Source: Melampsora larici-populina 98AG31
Taxonomy: Eukaryota > Basidiomycota > Pucciniomycetes > Pucciniales > Melampsoraceae
NCBI RefSeq assembly: GCF_000204055.1
Contig: NW_006768780.1
Location: 1,464,538 to 1,528,537 of the forward strand
Direction of reading: 5' to 3'
DNA: 64,000 bases
Positions 21,968-33,335 of this stretch are shown here, one piece after another. The position numbers and the translations under genes were made by a program. The notes under the pieces are model-generated. The model was not told where the DNA came from and made no database searches. It saw only the letters and a list, made by a program, of their open reading frames with translations. Position 1 is the first letter of the stretch. Each line of letters opens with the position of its first letter.

Positions 21968-23152
21968 CTAAGGCTTGGCATATAATTCCACAGCTAAGTC
22001 ACAATTGTAGCAGACTTTCAAAAGTGTACATACCAGGATCTCACAGGGCAAATAATCTGCCTTTTGCTGCCCAAATCTGTCACACCAGTTTACTTGTGAC
22101 AAAATAACTATCAGATAGCCTACTAGGTCATTGGATGGCTGGCAATGGATGTTTTGAACAATGATTGGAGAGGGGTTGTTTGACACAACTTTGATGTTAT
22201 TGTCTTTTAAGACCTTGTTGAGGCTCTTGATGAGCTTGGGATGGTTTGTCCCTTGCCCACAATCATATCAGGGTTCATTTGATTGAGGGTGAGGGATGTG
22301 TCTGTCTTTGGACCAGCGCTCTGTTGTTGTTGAGCTTGGGGGCTCAAATGATTTTGTTTAGGTGGTTGTGGTCCGCCTGGCGCATGTTTCAAGGCAGCTA
22401 GAGCATAAGAGCTTTTTGCTTGGCCCTGGCGCGTCTGTTGTGGGGGTTGTTTTTTGTTGGGATTGGTCTGGTGCAACCACAGCGACTAACTTTGCCACTT
22501 GAGCTGCTAGCGTCTCAAAACGCTCTGACCATGCTTTGTTCCGGAACTCAAACTGAGCATTTGTCGCGAAGCACGAAGGGATTGGTGTAGGAGCAGTTTG
22601 CCAACTGGGGTCAAATACATCCCGTTGAGCCTCCATGACATTGACACTGGCCTGCTCTTGAATCAGACTAACCAGCACTAGGATATCTGCTGCTGATTCT
22701 ACGTTGACAATGACCGACTTGGTCCGCTTTGTTTTGGGAACCAATATAGCTTTTGATATGTCGAGAAGGCGTTGGAACAGGACTCCGAGAGGTTTGGCTA
22801 TGGCGCCAGAGCCTCCTGGGAAAAGTTGCGCGATGCGAACAGTTTGGGGCGTGCCAGTGATATCTTTGGCTTCCCTGAGGGGGCTTGGTGAAGGAGCCCG
22901 TTGTCGATGACGTTTTCTCAAACCTTCCAGCAGAGCCGGGGTCCTCAAGACAGGTCCTGTGAGGGCTTGGGGGGTGAGAGTCACCTTTTCAAGCGCGATC
23001 GAGCTTGGTTGTCGCGTTTTTGGTGTCGATTAAACCATTTGACCCGTCAGATCTGACGCGATTGACGCGTCCACTACGTCGTCGATCATCGACTGGTCGT
23101 CCCAAGCCGTGGAGTCGTCCTGATAATAGGGATCAGGGGGTCCTGCGTCCAT
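21968..23152 (-). pseudogene. Decayed Tad1-like LINE ORF1 (gag-like) fragment
   Basis: Minus-strand coding remnant spread over frames. A start at 23152 encodes MDAGPPDPYYQDDSTAWDDQ and meets a stop at 23030. The next open piece (22984-22358) is rich in Arg/Pro, with a helical segment (FEFRNKAWSERFETLAAQVA). A frameshift near 22450 leads to 22476-22207 with TDTSLTLNQMNPDMIVGKG. A final piece (22186-21968) reads SPIIVQNIHCQPSNDLV. That order (LTLNQ.. then a conserved I-H-x-S-N-D-L motif) matches my memory of ORF1 proteins of rust LINEs, which bind RNA before the EN-RT ORF2. Several frame breaks make it non-functional. It may be the 5' end of the element whose 3' end lies at 2465-4310. Confidence 0.55.
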
Positions 23153-23802
23153 TTGGACACGCGATGACACCGGAAAGATTGAGTCAAATGAGAGAGAAGA
23201 GTGAAAGATGGAATCGCATAGATTGAAAAGTTGTGAAGGAGAATGGGTTGGATGACCACTTGCGCAGTCACGGAGGTGGTCACGTGACAAATTACGAAAA
23301 TTTGGTTCGAGCCAGTCCTTTTCATCTCATCTGATCAGGCTTCCAGCTTCACAAAATTCCATTGCTTAGACAACACCCCCTCGGACCGTAGGCTTCTGTG
23401 GTGGTGCTGCTTTTTCAACGATTTTCTTTCAAAGTTTGCCAACTTTCATCCAGGATTTGGTTATAAACCAAGTAAGATCCAGTCATACATTTTCTGATTC
23501 ATTTCATGAAATGCATATAATCAAGAGCTCCAAGACCTTTACAAGTGAATTGCAAATGGCCGAGCCTGGTAGGATCTGCGAGGCTGAGGACCCCTCTAAA
23601 AAAATTTACCAACCTATCCCCTGTGATCATCCTGACAAATCCTCAGGATGAACACACTACCGTCTATCAAGCTTGAAAAGGGGTTCAAAAGTGTGCTCAT
23701 TTTATCTAATAAGCTCTCCTATGAACTTACACATATATATCCCCTCATCACCAACATCATATCCCCGAGTAAGTTCTTTCTTTCTGGAGTGGAATCTAAT
23801 CA
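23153..23802. other. No supported gene; lipase 5' region
   Basis: Small ORFs (minus to 23325, plus 23436-23651) show no domain or splice structure. The last few hundred bases are the promoter side of the lipase gene. Confidence 0.5.
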
Positions 23803-26345
23803 ATGTTATCTCAAAAGATCATTCTGACTGGTTTGGTTTTATGGTTCATCGGGTCGTTCAGATCTGAGTTCAAAGAGTATGAGCCTTCATCTTCTTGATC
23901 ACTTCTTCACAAAACCAATGACTAACGAGTTTCAATATTACTTTTTTTGAAAGTGGTCTTCAACATATATGTTATCGAACTTCAGTGCCTCTAGTGAACT
24001 CCAAAGCTGAGTCAAAAGAGTTCAGATCACCTAATTATTTACAAGGATTACTAAATGGAGTTCCATACTACGATCCTTGTGGATCTCCTGATGGACCAAT
24101 CCCTTCTTCAAAACCAAATGACGCACCTTTTGTCAGTACATAATCGTATCTTTAACTTCTTTTTTTGTATCACAGAATTTATGATTCATTGAAATATATT
24201 TTAGTCACAAGGAGAAAATTCATATCAACGTGCCATACATTGTCCACTTGGAATTCAAAACTTAACAACAGGTAAACTTCACTCTATTTTTCCATTCCAA
24301 GTTTGTAGATCAACTCACTGAACCGGGCGGGGAGGGTTCTTAGGAATCGTTTTGATGATTCCTTGTACAAGTAAGTGATCAATGTGTTTCTTTCAAATTA
24401 TAATGACAGCCATGAACTTTAATATCTCTTTGGATTCCTTTTTTATTTAGGTTGTAATCCAGCAGAAGTCTTTCCAAAGGTAAAATGAACAAGATCCTTG
24501 AACTTAACTCACACATCTTCAAGCTCGAACGGTTCTATGGTTTTGTTTTGTTTTGTCAGACTTCATTTCTTACAGATTTACCAAAAGCAGGTTTCGACAT
24601 CTGTTGGATAAACTTACCATGTACGTAGATTCGCTCACCTCTTAGTATAAGCTTCACATTTTTTTTCTCCTTCTAGCTGATCATCATTCGATATATGTAA
24701 TTCAGTTCACGGTTTAGGAGACATGCAACTTTCAGGGGAGTTTGTGGCTTACGCTGTCAATCACCTTGCCAACTTGTCAGTCACTGCAAAAATCAATATC
24801 GTGACTTATAGTCAAGGTGGCTCAAATGTTTGTAGAGATTTTATCTTGTTTAAGTTTTCATCAAACTTATCATCAATCTTACTGACATTTGAAATCTTGT
24901 ATAGGCTCAGTGGGCTATCAGTGAGTGATTCGCTACGAAACCTCTCTCTTATCGAATCCTAATCTTCCAAACTTGTTTGGTTTTAGCTTTCTGGCCATCT
25001 ATCCGAACCCGAATCATCAATCTCATCACAATATCTGCACCACATAAAGGAACCTTCTTAACAGATTTATTTTGTAAACCTTTGAAATTGATGGGTGGAT
25101 GTTTACCTTCTGTCTTACAGATGAGTCAAGTGAGTCTCTAAGACTATGATCTAAAGAAACCAAAACACACCACAAGATCCTCATTCATATAAATTAAATC
25201 ATACTTGAATTTCGTCTACAGAGATCTAACTACATGAGTGCAGTGTATAAGAGATCTATTGAAGATGGTGAACCAGAAGCTTTAGTTCCTACGACTTCGA
25301 TTTATACTTTTTATGATGAATTAGTCTTACCTCAAGTCTCGAATCCAAACGTAAGCTTCTATAATCTAGATGATCAAGATCTCAAACATCTATAAAGTAA
25401 TCGAGATCTAAGATTTTTAATATCTATGAAATACCTATCTTAGGGAGTCTCTTATTTATCTGGAGCTTCTAATATCGCTATACAAGAAGTATGCGGTCAA
25501 ACTCATATCATAAATCACTTGTAAGGTTTCTTAATAATTTATTGCAAACAACTCATTAAGGCTTCTTGTAATGATTGATTGATTTTTTCGAAACTTCAAG
25601 TGGTATAATTTCGGATATGGCTACTTATGGTTTAGTTTATGATGCTTTGATTCATGGTCGACCTACCAGTCTAGAAACCTTTGATCGTAAGAGAAAATGA
25701 GTTACCAACCCATATATCATCATCATCAATTGACTAACCAAGACTGTATTCATATTATCCTCCTCAAGGAAAGTACTGTGATGGACATTGTACGTTGAAG
25801 CTTTCTACATCTGTTGATCATCATATCGCGAATTTCTGAGGAAATATGATCCTTATGATGAAATTAGATAAGATCCTTTGGAAGTTAATCGTCGGGATCC
25901 CACTAAACCTTCAATTAACCTGGAGAACCTTGGTTGGTAACCCAATAGATCGTCTGAATAGAATGAAAAATTTAATAACCTTTTCAGTTAGTCAAGCCGT
26001 CTTAAAAAACCCCCACTCCCACCCCGATTTCAAAAAATAAATAAAATAATGTAAGAATTGCAAATTATAACTAACATTTGATTTTTAGAACTTACCTAAT
26101 GAACCACTTTTGATGGTAAGTTTTTCTTGATCTATCTCTAGTACTTATCATCACTTCTACTTCATCTCTTTGATCAATTTCTTTATACCTTTTAGCCGTA
26201 TGTATGTGAAAAAGGTCATGCACCTCAAACTCATTGTAGCACTACAGGGTTTTGTAAAAAAAATCAATTTCTTCAGTCTACTATAGAACATTCAGGAAAC
26301 AAGATGAACAACACACCTATGACATACATAGACATTGCACAATGA
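23803..26345 (+). CDS. CalB-type secreted lipase (Candida antarctica lipase B family), many exons
   Basis: Alpha/beta-hydrolase that cleaves triglycerides or other esters, predicted secreted. Exon 1 (23803-23876) encodes a hydrophobic signal sequence (KIILTGLVLWFIGSF). The protein then follows the lipase B fold in order: GLLNGVPYYDPCGSPDG; GIVLMIPCTS (oxyanion-loop equivalent of ILLVPGTGT); FLTDLPKAGFDICWINLP; nucleophile motif VTYSQGG with Ser codon at 24810; FWPSIRTRIINLITISAPHK; PTTSIYTFYDELVLPQVSN with Asp near 25315; and ICG-like EVCGQTHIINHF with His at 25516. The last exon reads MPYVCEKGHAPQTHC, like the CalB C-terminal disulphide region, ending at 26345. Introns are short and in phase to about 25690; exons between 25745 and 26100 are uncertain. 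Gly of the PGT oxyanion loop is Cys here. Confidence 0.85.
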
Positions 26346-27101
26346 TCAAATGATTTTATTTTGTTCAATTGGATTGAAAAAGGTTCTCGAGTAGACTACA
26401 GGAGAATTTTGTACTACAAGAATGGTCAACTTTTGGATTTTTGTTTTGATTCACTTGAAAAATCTTCACCATGAAATTCATTGTAATATCAGAGTTAATG
26501 TGAATGAAAAATGTGTAAAAATTTAAAGGTTTGAAGAATAGCGCTCCCCATGTGTTTTTGAAATGGAAATGAACAATCCAGGCTGATCTCCAGCAAATAT
26601 GTCTACAACAGTTATGTTCAGGCTGAATCAACAAAACCCAAACATTCAATGAATTCACAATCCTCAAGAACAAAACATCATAAGCTCAAACCAATTTCCA
26701 AGAGACACTTTTCCCAACACACAAACATTCTGACTCATAATGAATGAATCAAAACCAATTGATTTCAATTTGTTCGATTCTTTGAGTGTTTTTTCTCTCA
26801 TCTCAACCATTTAATGAAGAACAATCAAATCAAATCAAATGTAAATCATTTTTGTTTATATATAAATATATATGTATGTAGATCAATCAAACCAGATACA
26901 AATCTCAATCATAAATCTATATAAAAACCTTTCTTTAATCATGTTTTTTTCTAAAAAGATTTCATTGTAAGAAAAAAACACAAAAAGATCTTCAAGGAAT
27001 TTGTAGCAACAAAACCACCATCTCTACATAAGAATCTTCTTGAGGTTTCCAAATTTGATATCTTTCTTGAGACTTGTTCAAGTTTGTCTTCCTCTTTAAC
27101 T
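26346..27101. other. No gene; convergent 3' regions of lipase and eIF2-beta
   Basis: AT-rich DNA of about 750 bp between two converging genes. A minus ORF at 26365-26673 lacks any recognisable feature and was not accepted. Confidence 0.6.
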
Positions 27102-28635
27102 TTAACCAGTCCTTTGAGCTTTTCGTTTTCCAATTTGAGCCGAAAATCCAGTTTTGATAGCCGAAACTGATCTTTTAGAACCACATGATTCACATGTAAC
27201 GAAATACAATCGATTATCTTTCTCAAGTAAAGTATCCGGTGATTTGCAAGTTTTACAAGTCACATATTCAACTAAGAAACCCAAATCAGCCAAAAAGGGA
27301 AAACGAAAAGGAAAAAAGAAAAAAAAAACACGCCTGATCAACATTCCTTCCAAAAATCAAATCATAGATTCAAACACATACCAATATATCTTCTTAAAAC
27401 AGCTTCGATTTGTTTTTGTTGAAATCTACCTTTGATCACTAAATTCCCACTACCATCAACTGATCCAGATGTACCTAATTCAGCAAACAAGAACTGAATC
27501 ACATGTTCCGGTTGTCGATGCATCTTTTTACAGATCTCAGCTACATTGGCCCAAATCGATCGTTTGTTACCTTCTCGATGTACCGAAGGTGGTGCAAGTG
27601 TATATCGTTTCTTAACACCTCCTCCAGATAAAGATGGATGTGAAAGGTATAATGCTTGATAGAATCGACCGAGTAACTTTTGGAGTGTAGGGGAGTTTTA
27701 CAATTTGATGAGCTCATGGTTTGGGATTTGTAAGAAGTGGCAGATTAGATTCCTAAAGACTTACTTCATCATAAGTATAATCACGATCAGGTTCTTTTAA
27801 CCAAGCTTTCTTTTCAGCAGCAAGTTGAGTTTTAGTCTTGGTACCTAACCCTTGATCGTTTTCTTCAAATAATCCATCACCACCTTCTTCTCCTTCTAAA
27901 TCTTCATCTCCTTCTCCTGTCATAGTCATCCCACTAGTTTTACCACTCAAAGGTGTCGCATTTTCTACTTCTGCTAATTCTCTTTCAAACGCTTCTAAAT
28001 CAAAAGCTTTCTTTTTATTCTTCTTTTTCTTCTTCAAATCTAAACAAACCCCCCCCAAAAAAAAACAAAAAAAAGTGAAAAGATTCAATTGAAAAAGAAA
28101 CGTGAGATGAGTCCAACAATGTAGAACCAATGATTAAAGAGTTAGAAGTCTTACCAGCAAATTCTTCAGCATTCAATTCATCTTCATTCGTATTCGATTG
28201 ATCTTTTTCAGCTTCTCCTTCTCCACCACCACCACCAGCAGTTAATTCAACATCATCCAAATTGATCGTTTTCTTCTTCTTTTTACGTTTCAAATCACTA
28301 AAATCTAAATCTCCCGTACTACTAGGAGTAGGAGCAATAGATTCTTCAGTTGATTTAAGTATCGAAGTAGGAGTGATCAGATCTTGAGAAGTAGTAGGTT
28401 CAAATGGAACTCTTTCTACTGTTTCTTCAGTTTCACTGTATATTTCCAGATCAACATAGAAAAGTTAGTAAAAAAAACAATCAAGTTGGATTATTAGATG
28501 ATCATCGGATGAAAAGAGAGATTACATTTCATCAAAAGCTACGGCTTTCTTTTTCTTCTTCTTTTTTAAACTTGAATCAAACAATGGTTCATCTTCAGTG
28601 GTAGGTTGAATACTTTGATTGATTTCTTCTGCCAT
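27102..28635 (-). CDS. SUI3: Translation initiation factor eIF2 subunit beta, 5 exons
   Basis: Beta subunit of eIF2, which brings initiator Met-tRNA to the 40S ribosome; its N-terminus contacts eIF5 and eIF2B. Spliced length is 376 aa. Exons: 28526-28635, 28155-28435, 27765-28039, 27382-27676 and 27102-27271, all phase-consistent. Three lysine runs (K-boxes) stand one per exon in exons 1-3: [16 protein letters not shown] and [10 protein letters not shown]. The C-terminal half has the conserved [54 protein letters not shown], and the zinc ribbon CKTC..CESCGS (four Cys) followed by [12 protein letters not shown]. The long acidic segment after the third K-box (about residues 170-200) is fungus-like. 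It shares a 308-bp divergent promoter region with ATP3. Confidence 0.96.
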
Positions 28636-28943
28636 GTTGGGTAGTTTGTTTTGGAAAGATATAGGTAAAGAGTGAATCGATCGATGGAATATAGAAAGAA
28701 GTATGTAAACTGTGAGTCTGGATGATGAATGACTTGATTAGTCAAAATGCCCCAGTGAGAGTCAAAAGAGTCAAGAGACTTTAACCCTAACAAAAGCTGT
28801 TATGTATCTTAATATCCCTAAGTAGACTTAAGCCATAAGTCACCCAACTGAACTCCACTCTGACTCAAACTCACTTCCGATTCTGAGCGATCGATCAACC
28901 CAACTCACCACTTCAATCCATTTGATCATTTCAACTTTTCAAC
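28636..28943. promoter_or_regulatory. Bidirectional intergenic promoter region, eIF2-beta / ATP3
   Basis: 308 bp separate the two divergent start codons, so both core promoters must lie here. No clear TATA box is placed symmetrically; a CT/GA-rich part (TGACTCAAACTCACTTCCGATTCTGAG) lies toward ATP3. Confidence 0.55.
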
Positions 28944-30185
28944 ATGGCATTACTCAACACCAGATCAGTCTTAATGGCTTCACGCCTACAATCTCAATCT
29001 ATCAGATCATTCTCTTCTACTCCTCTTGCTCACGAAACCTTGAGAGAAATCGAATCTAGATTAAAATCAGTTCGTAACATTGGAAAAGTGAGTGAATCTC
29101 AATCCATTTTTTTCAAACCAACCAATCAAATCAGTTTTCTGGATCTGATCTACTTTCTTTGCTTTGCAGATTACTAAATCCATGAAAATGATTGCAACTA
29201 CTAAACTTAATAAAGCTCAAAGAGCCATGAACGACGCAAAAGCTTATGGTGCAGCTAATGGAATCGTCTTTAAAGAATCTGAAGCTGGATCCGATTCAAG
29301 TAACCAGAACACTGAAGCCGGTAAAACTTTATACATCGTCGTTAGTAGTGATAAAGGTTTATGTGGTGGTATTCATTCTAGTGTAGCTAAGAAAGCTAGA
29401 AACGAACTAGGTGTAGGAAGTGAAGCTCAGGTAAGTTTTTTCCCACACTCTCTCTCATTCCACCATGCTTAATCTTTCTTTGTTTGTGGGGGACTTGGAT
29501 TAGATTGTAGTAGTAGGTGATAAACCAAAGGCTCAATTAAGTAGAATGTTACCCAAGAATATCGCTTTATCATTCAATCAAATCGGTAAAGAAGTACCTA
29601 CCTTTGCGGATGCATGCGTGATTGCTGATCTCATTGAAGAAAAGAAGTATGATTTTGAAAAGGTGAAATTGATTCATAATCGTTGGATCAGTGCCTTGAG
29701 TTATGAATCTACCATCTTAGAGGTTTATAATGCAGATGCATTAAAGCTGGCTCGTGAGTGTATTTCTCATCCTTCATATCTTTGCCCGTTTCATCGATTC
29801 TGAATCTTTGGGTTTATCTGATGTGGTCTTTTTTTTGGGTTTGGGTTGGACGGTTTTTTAGCAAAGTTTGCGGCATATGAAGTTGAAGATGATCAACTTG
29901 TAAAAGATTTAGCTTCATTTGCTTTAACTAACGCAATCTTTACTGCATTAGTGGAAGGTTATGCAACTGAGATTTCGGCCAGAAGAAATGCCATGGATAA
30001 TGCGACAACTAATTCTCAAACGGTCATTGGTGGTTTACAAATGAAGTTTAACAGGATGAGACAATCTAAGATCACCAATGATCTGGTAGATGTAAGTCTT
30101 TTCTCTCCCTCTCTCCTATATCTCTTGATGGTTTATTGATTGGTTTCTTTTTTCGTAGATCATCACTGGTGCTAATGCACTTTAG
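28944..30185 (+). CDS. ATP3: Mitochondrial F1F0 ATP synthase subunit gamma, 5 exons
   Basis: Central-stalk rotor subunit of mitochondrial ATP synthase. Exons: 28944-29087, 29170-29430, 29504-29753, 29862-30091 and 30159-30185, giving 303 aa. The N-terminus (MALLNTRSVLMASRLQSQS) is Arg/Ser-rich without acidic residues, as for a mitochondrial presequence. The mature part begins ETLREIESRLKSVRNIGKIT. Family blocks include KSMKMIATTKLNKAQRAM, YIVVSSDKGLCGGIHSSVAK and the C-terminal signature AMDNATTNSQTVIGGLQMKF..RQSKITNDLVDIITGA, which packs in the alpha3beta3 core. The last exon encodes only IITGANAL and the stop. No anomalies. Confidence 0.97.
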
Positions 30186-31786
30186 AATCAAATCAAATAT
30201 CGTAACAAAAAAGTATTAGGTTGAGAAATGTTTTTAGATCTATTTTGAATTTGTATCGAATGTTTTCTAAACGATCTATAAATCTGAATCTTTATTCAAA
30301 TCTTGACTCAAGCTTAAATGCTCTTCTCGTTTTGATTAGAGATGATGAATTGAGTTTAAAAAAACTCAAAGCGAGGGGTGATATCGAGGTGTTTTTTTAA
30401 TGAAAAAGTTATATATCATCTTATCCCTGATATATATATTCTCAATCATTTTACACTAGATCGAATTACAAAAGTTTCAAGATATCACGCTTATACATAT
30501 CATCCCTTCCCATCTTTGGCTTCAACAAACCTAAACTTTTTTTTGAAGAATTGGATTCATTTATACCTATCATCTCTGAGGGGAAAGTTTACAAACCGAA
30601 TTCATGAGTGATTCAAAATCTTTCTTTTTTCATCAATTTCTGTTTTGGAATGTGGGAACACATGTTGTGAGATGGAAATCTTACATGATCAATGGGTTTT
30701 AGTTGATCATACCAATTTCGGTATTGTTTCATGTGAGATAGAATGATTTATATAAAGTTGAATGAGCACTCATGAGTACATAGCGGTTTAAAGTATCTGT
30801 ACTTTAAAGGATCGTATCCAAATAGGATAAAAGAGATGATGGGTATAAATACAAATCCAAGATGAAGTTGTGAAAGAATTGTAATTTGAAAAAATCTGAG
30901 TTTTCTTATCATCTGAATCCCCTGATGGTTGTGTTCCTAATACCAATAGGAGGGTTTGAAAATTTAAATCAACTTCAATAATTTCTTCAGTGGAAAGTGG
31001 ATTCTTGATTCTGAGATTCTTCTTAAGTCCCATTGTAAATTCAAAACAGTCAATTATGAGTAAAGGTTAAAGACTACATACATTTCTAAATTTTCAAGGA
31101 AGTTAAACATATTTCTTAATCAGATCTTTATAATCCTCATGTTTTCTTGTCTCGACTGGCAAGTTATACCCGCTTTGATGTTGAACCTAGTAAGATTACT
31201 TCAATTGAATCATTACTTTGTTGGATTTTTTTAACTTGAATAGAACTTCATGTGAATTAACAAACTTGAGTATCAAAAGTGATTTTCTTTTTCACTGGAG
31301 AGGGAACTGAAAGAAAACATGATCAAGATGTAGACTCAGCTACATATTTCTACTGCGCGGGTGCGGCTGTAGGTTAAGAGACTTTGAAAAGTTGATAGAC
31401 TCGGGATTCAAGATTTTAAAAGAGCTGTCATGAAAGTCGACATGAATACATCAGAACTTAATTATCCGATTAGAGAACATGAATGAAGTGGAACAAGATC
31501 CGGTTAAGCCTAAGGGAGTATGCAACTTCCACATTATCATATCAAATCAACTTTGTGTAATTTTTATTGAGAGATCAGAAATGGATCACATATACTTCAC
31601 AAAGATTGGATCTTAGACTGCATGGAAGAAAAAGTGTGACAAGAGTTTTATAAGATCATCAAATGTAAGAGAGAGCCAAAAAAAAGGTAGCTCAACGCGT
31701 GCCAAACGGATAAAATGGAAAAAAATCATCCCGATTACAATAACTTGTTGGAGAGCTTGCAGATTGAAATCGATGATGATTTCAAC
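30186..31786. other. No supported gene between ATP3 and metallothionein
   Basis: About 1.6 kb of AT-rich sequence. A minus ORF (31033-30788, MGLKKNLRIKNPLSTEEIIE) has ordinary composition and might be an exon, but I see no partner exons or known domain, so it is not called. Confidence 0.5.
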
Positions 31787-32284
31787 TTAAGCACAACAAG
31801 ATCCTTTACTCGAATTTTTACAATGACATTCACCGCAAGAACACGTACTACTACCACAAACACAAGTAGCAGCAAGATTTCTTAAAGAAGAAGCAAAAGA
31901 AAAAAGTCAAAATCAAAACCGTATTGAGTTACAGTATTATAAAGAATTTGATGAGGTTCATAAGGTAAAGAGAAGGAAAGAAAAGACTTACGAGGTACAA
32001 CTACAACCAGTTTGTTTGTTACAACTACAACCATCCAAGTTTCCAACTTCACATGGCTAAAGAAGTCAAAAAAGTCAAAAAAAAGAGTGAAGATGTATTT
32101 GAGGAAGAAGAGAGAGAGAGAGAGAAACTAACAGTACAAGCACAAGCTCGGACAGCTCCGTTCTCGAGCTTCACATCTGGACAACCACCTTAAGAAAAAA
32201 GAATCATGAAATTGAATATCGAGCGGGTTTTGAAGTAAGGGGTAGAGGAACTGATGAAGTTAGATGAAGCTTACAAGCAGGCAT
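31787..32284 (-). CDS. Metallothionein-like cysteine-rich protein, 74 aa, 4 exons
   Basis: Small metal-binding protein, predicted cytosolic, likely to bind Cu(I) or Zn/Cd and buffer or detoxify metals. Exons: 32275-32284 (only 10 nt), 32133-32188, 31992-32056 and 31880-31787; all borders are GT..AG and the phases close to 75 codons. The protein starts MPACGCPDVKLENG and has 17 cysteines, mostly as C-x-C (ACACT, GCSCN, GCSCT, CVCGSSTCSCGECHC) and ends GSCCA. There are no aromatic residues and His occurs only within CHC, as in true metallothioneins. The coding parts are too short and fragmented to appear as an ORF. The first intron splits the first Cys codon. Transcription is toward ATP3. Metal specificity cannot be read from sequence. 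Confidence 0.85.
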
Positions 32285-33335
32285 GATGATGATTGAAAGG
32301 TTAAGAAGACGTTAAAGTGGTGTATAAAAAGTGGCAACAATGTTTACTGGAAGATATCGAAGTATAAGATGTTATGAATGATTTGAATGGATGAGGTTGG
32401 TTGATGAGGGATGAAGTTCTAGAGGGAAAGAAGTCAAGAAGTGATGGTGAATTTATAGTCTAGATTTTAAAGCGAGAAGGATTGAAGAGAGTGAGAAGAA
32501 TTCGCCGGCTCAAATCCCTCACTCTACCGGGTCATGACCGCATGAGTCAATCTGCATCAAAGAAGGTGATCCCTTTGTGCCGTGAAAGGAAGGGATTGGG
32601 TGAGCTATTTGTGCTGGTTACTGATCATCATCTATGACGACATTTGACCATTTTCTCAAACTTAAAATGCTTTCGAAGTTTCCAGTTGGTTCCAGATTTC
32701 GGTCAACATCCAATCAACCTTGACCTGATGTTCCATTCCAAAGAACAGTCATCATCATCACTCAAGAAAAAGAAAACAAAAAAAACAAGAAGTCTAATGA
32801 TACTTGTACAGTCAATAAACTCATTATTTCTTACCCAGATCTCATGATTGCTTCTTATGATTCACCAGTTTTTATTTCCATCAATCTGCCTCAATGCTCA
32901 CACATTCTGTCGATCTATGAAACTATGATGCAAAAGAACTTTGAACTTTCTACCATACAATTGATCATTTTACTTCATGATGTTCATCTGGTGATTAATG
33001 GTCAACAAGGACAAACAACTTCTCTTGTGAGGTTGAAAAGGAAACTGTGTAGGCTTCTTGATAAACAAACAAATAACTTGATCATACCTCAAAATGATCA
33101 AAAAAGTCCAGAACTCGATTCGAAATCGGAATCAAGGTAAGAAAATGTATTATAGTTGTAAGACTGAATCTCTATGTACTTTCAAAAAGATCTTTAAAGG
33201 TGAAAAAAAGATAAATCATATTATACAATTTTCAAATCCCAGAAAAAAGATATAGGAAACAAAACAATGAATTGAATTTCGTTTCATGATCAAAGAAAAC
33301 AAAAACATGTACATCAAGTCTATTTTAAAGTTTCA
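32285..33335. other. No supported gene
   Basis: Promoter side of the metallothionein gene and 3' side of SSF1. The plus ORF 32844-33140 (MIASYDSPVFISINLPQCSH) has no recognised domain and no clear promoter or exon context. Confidence 0.5.

Noticed and set aside
30788..31033. 81-aa minus ORF as a gene
   Set aside because: No domain, no partner exons; kept only as a remark under the intergenic entry.
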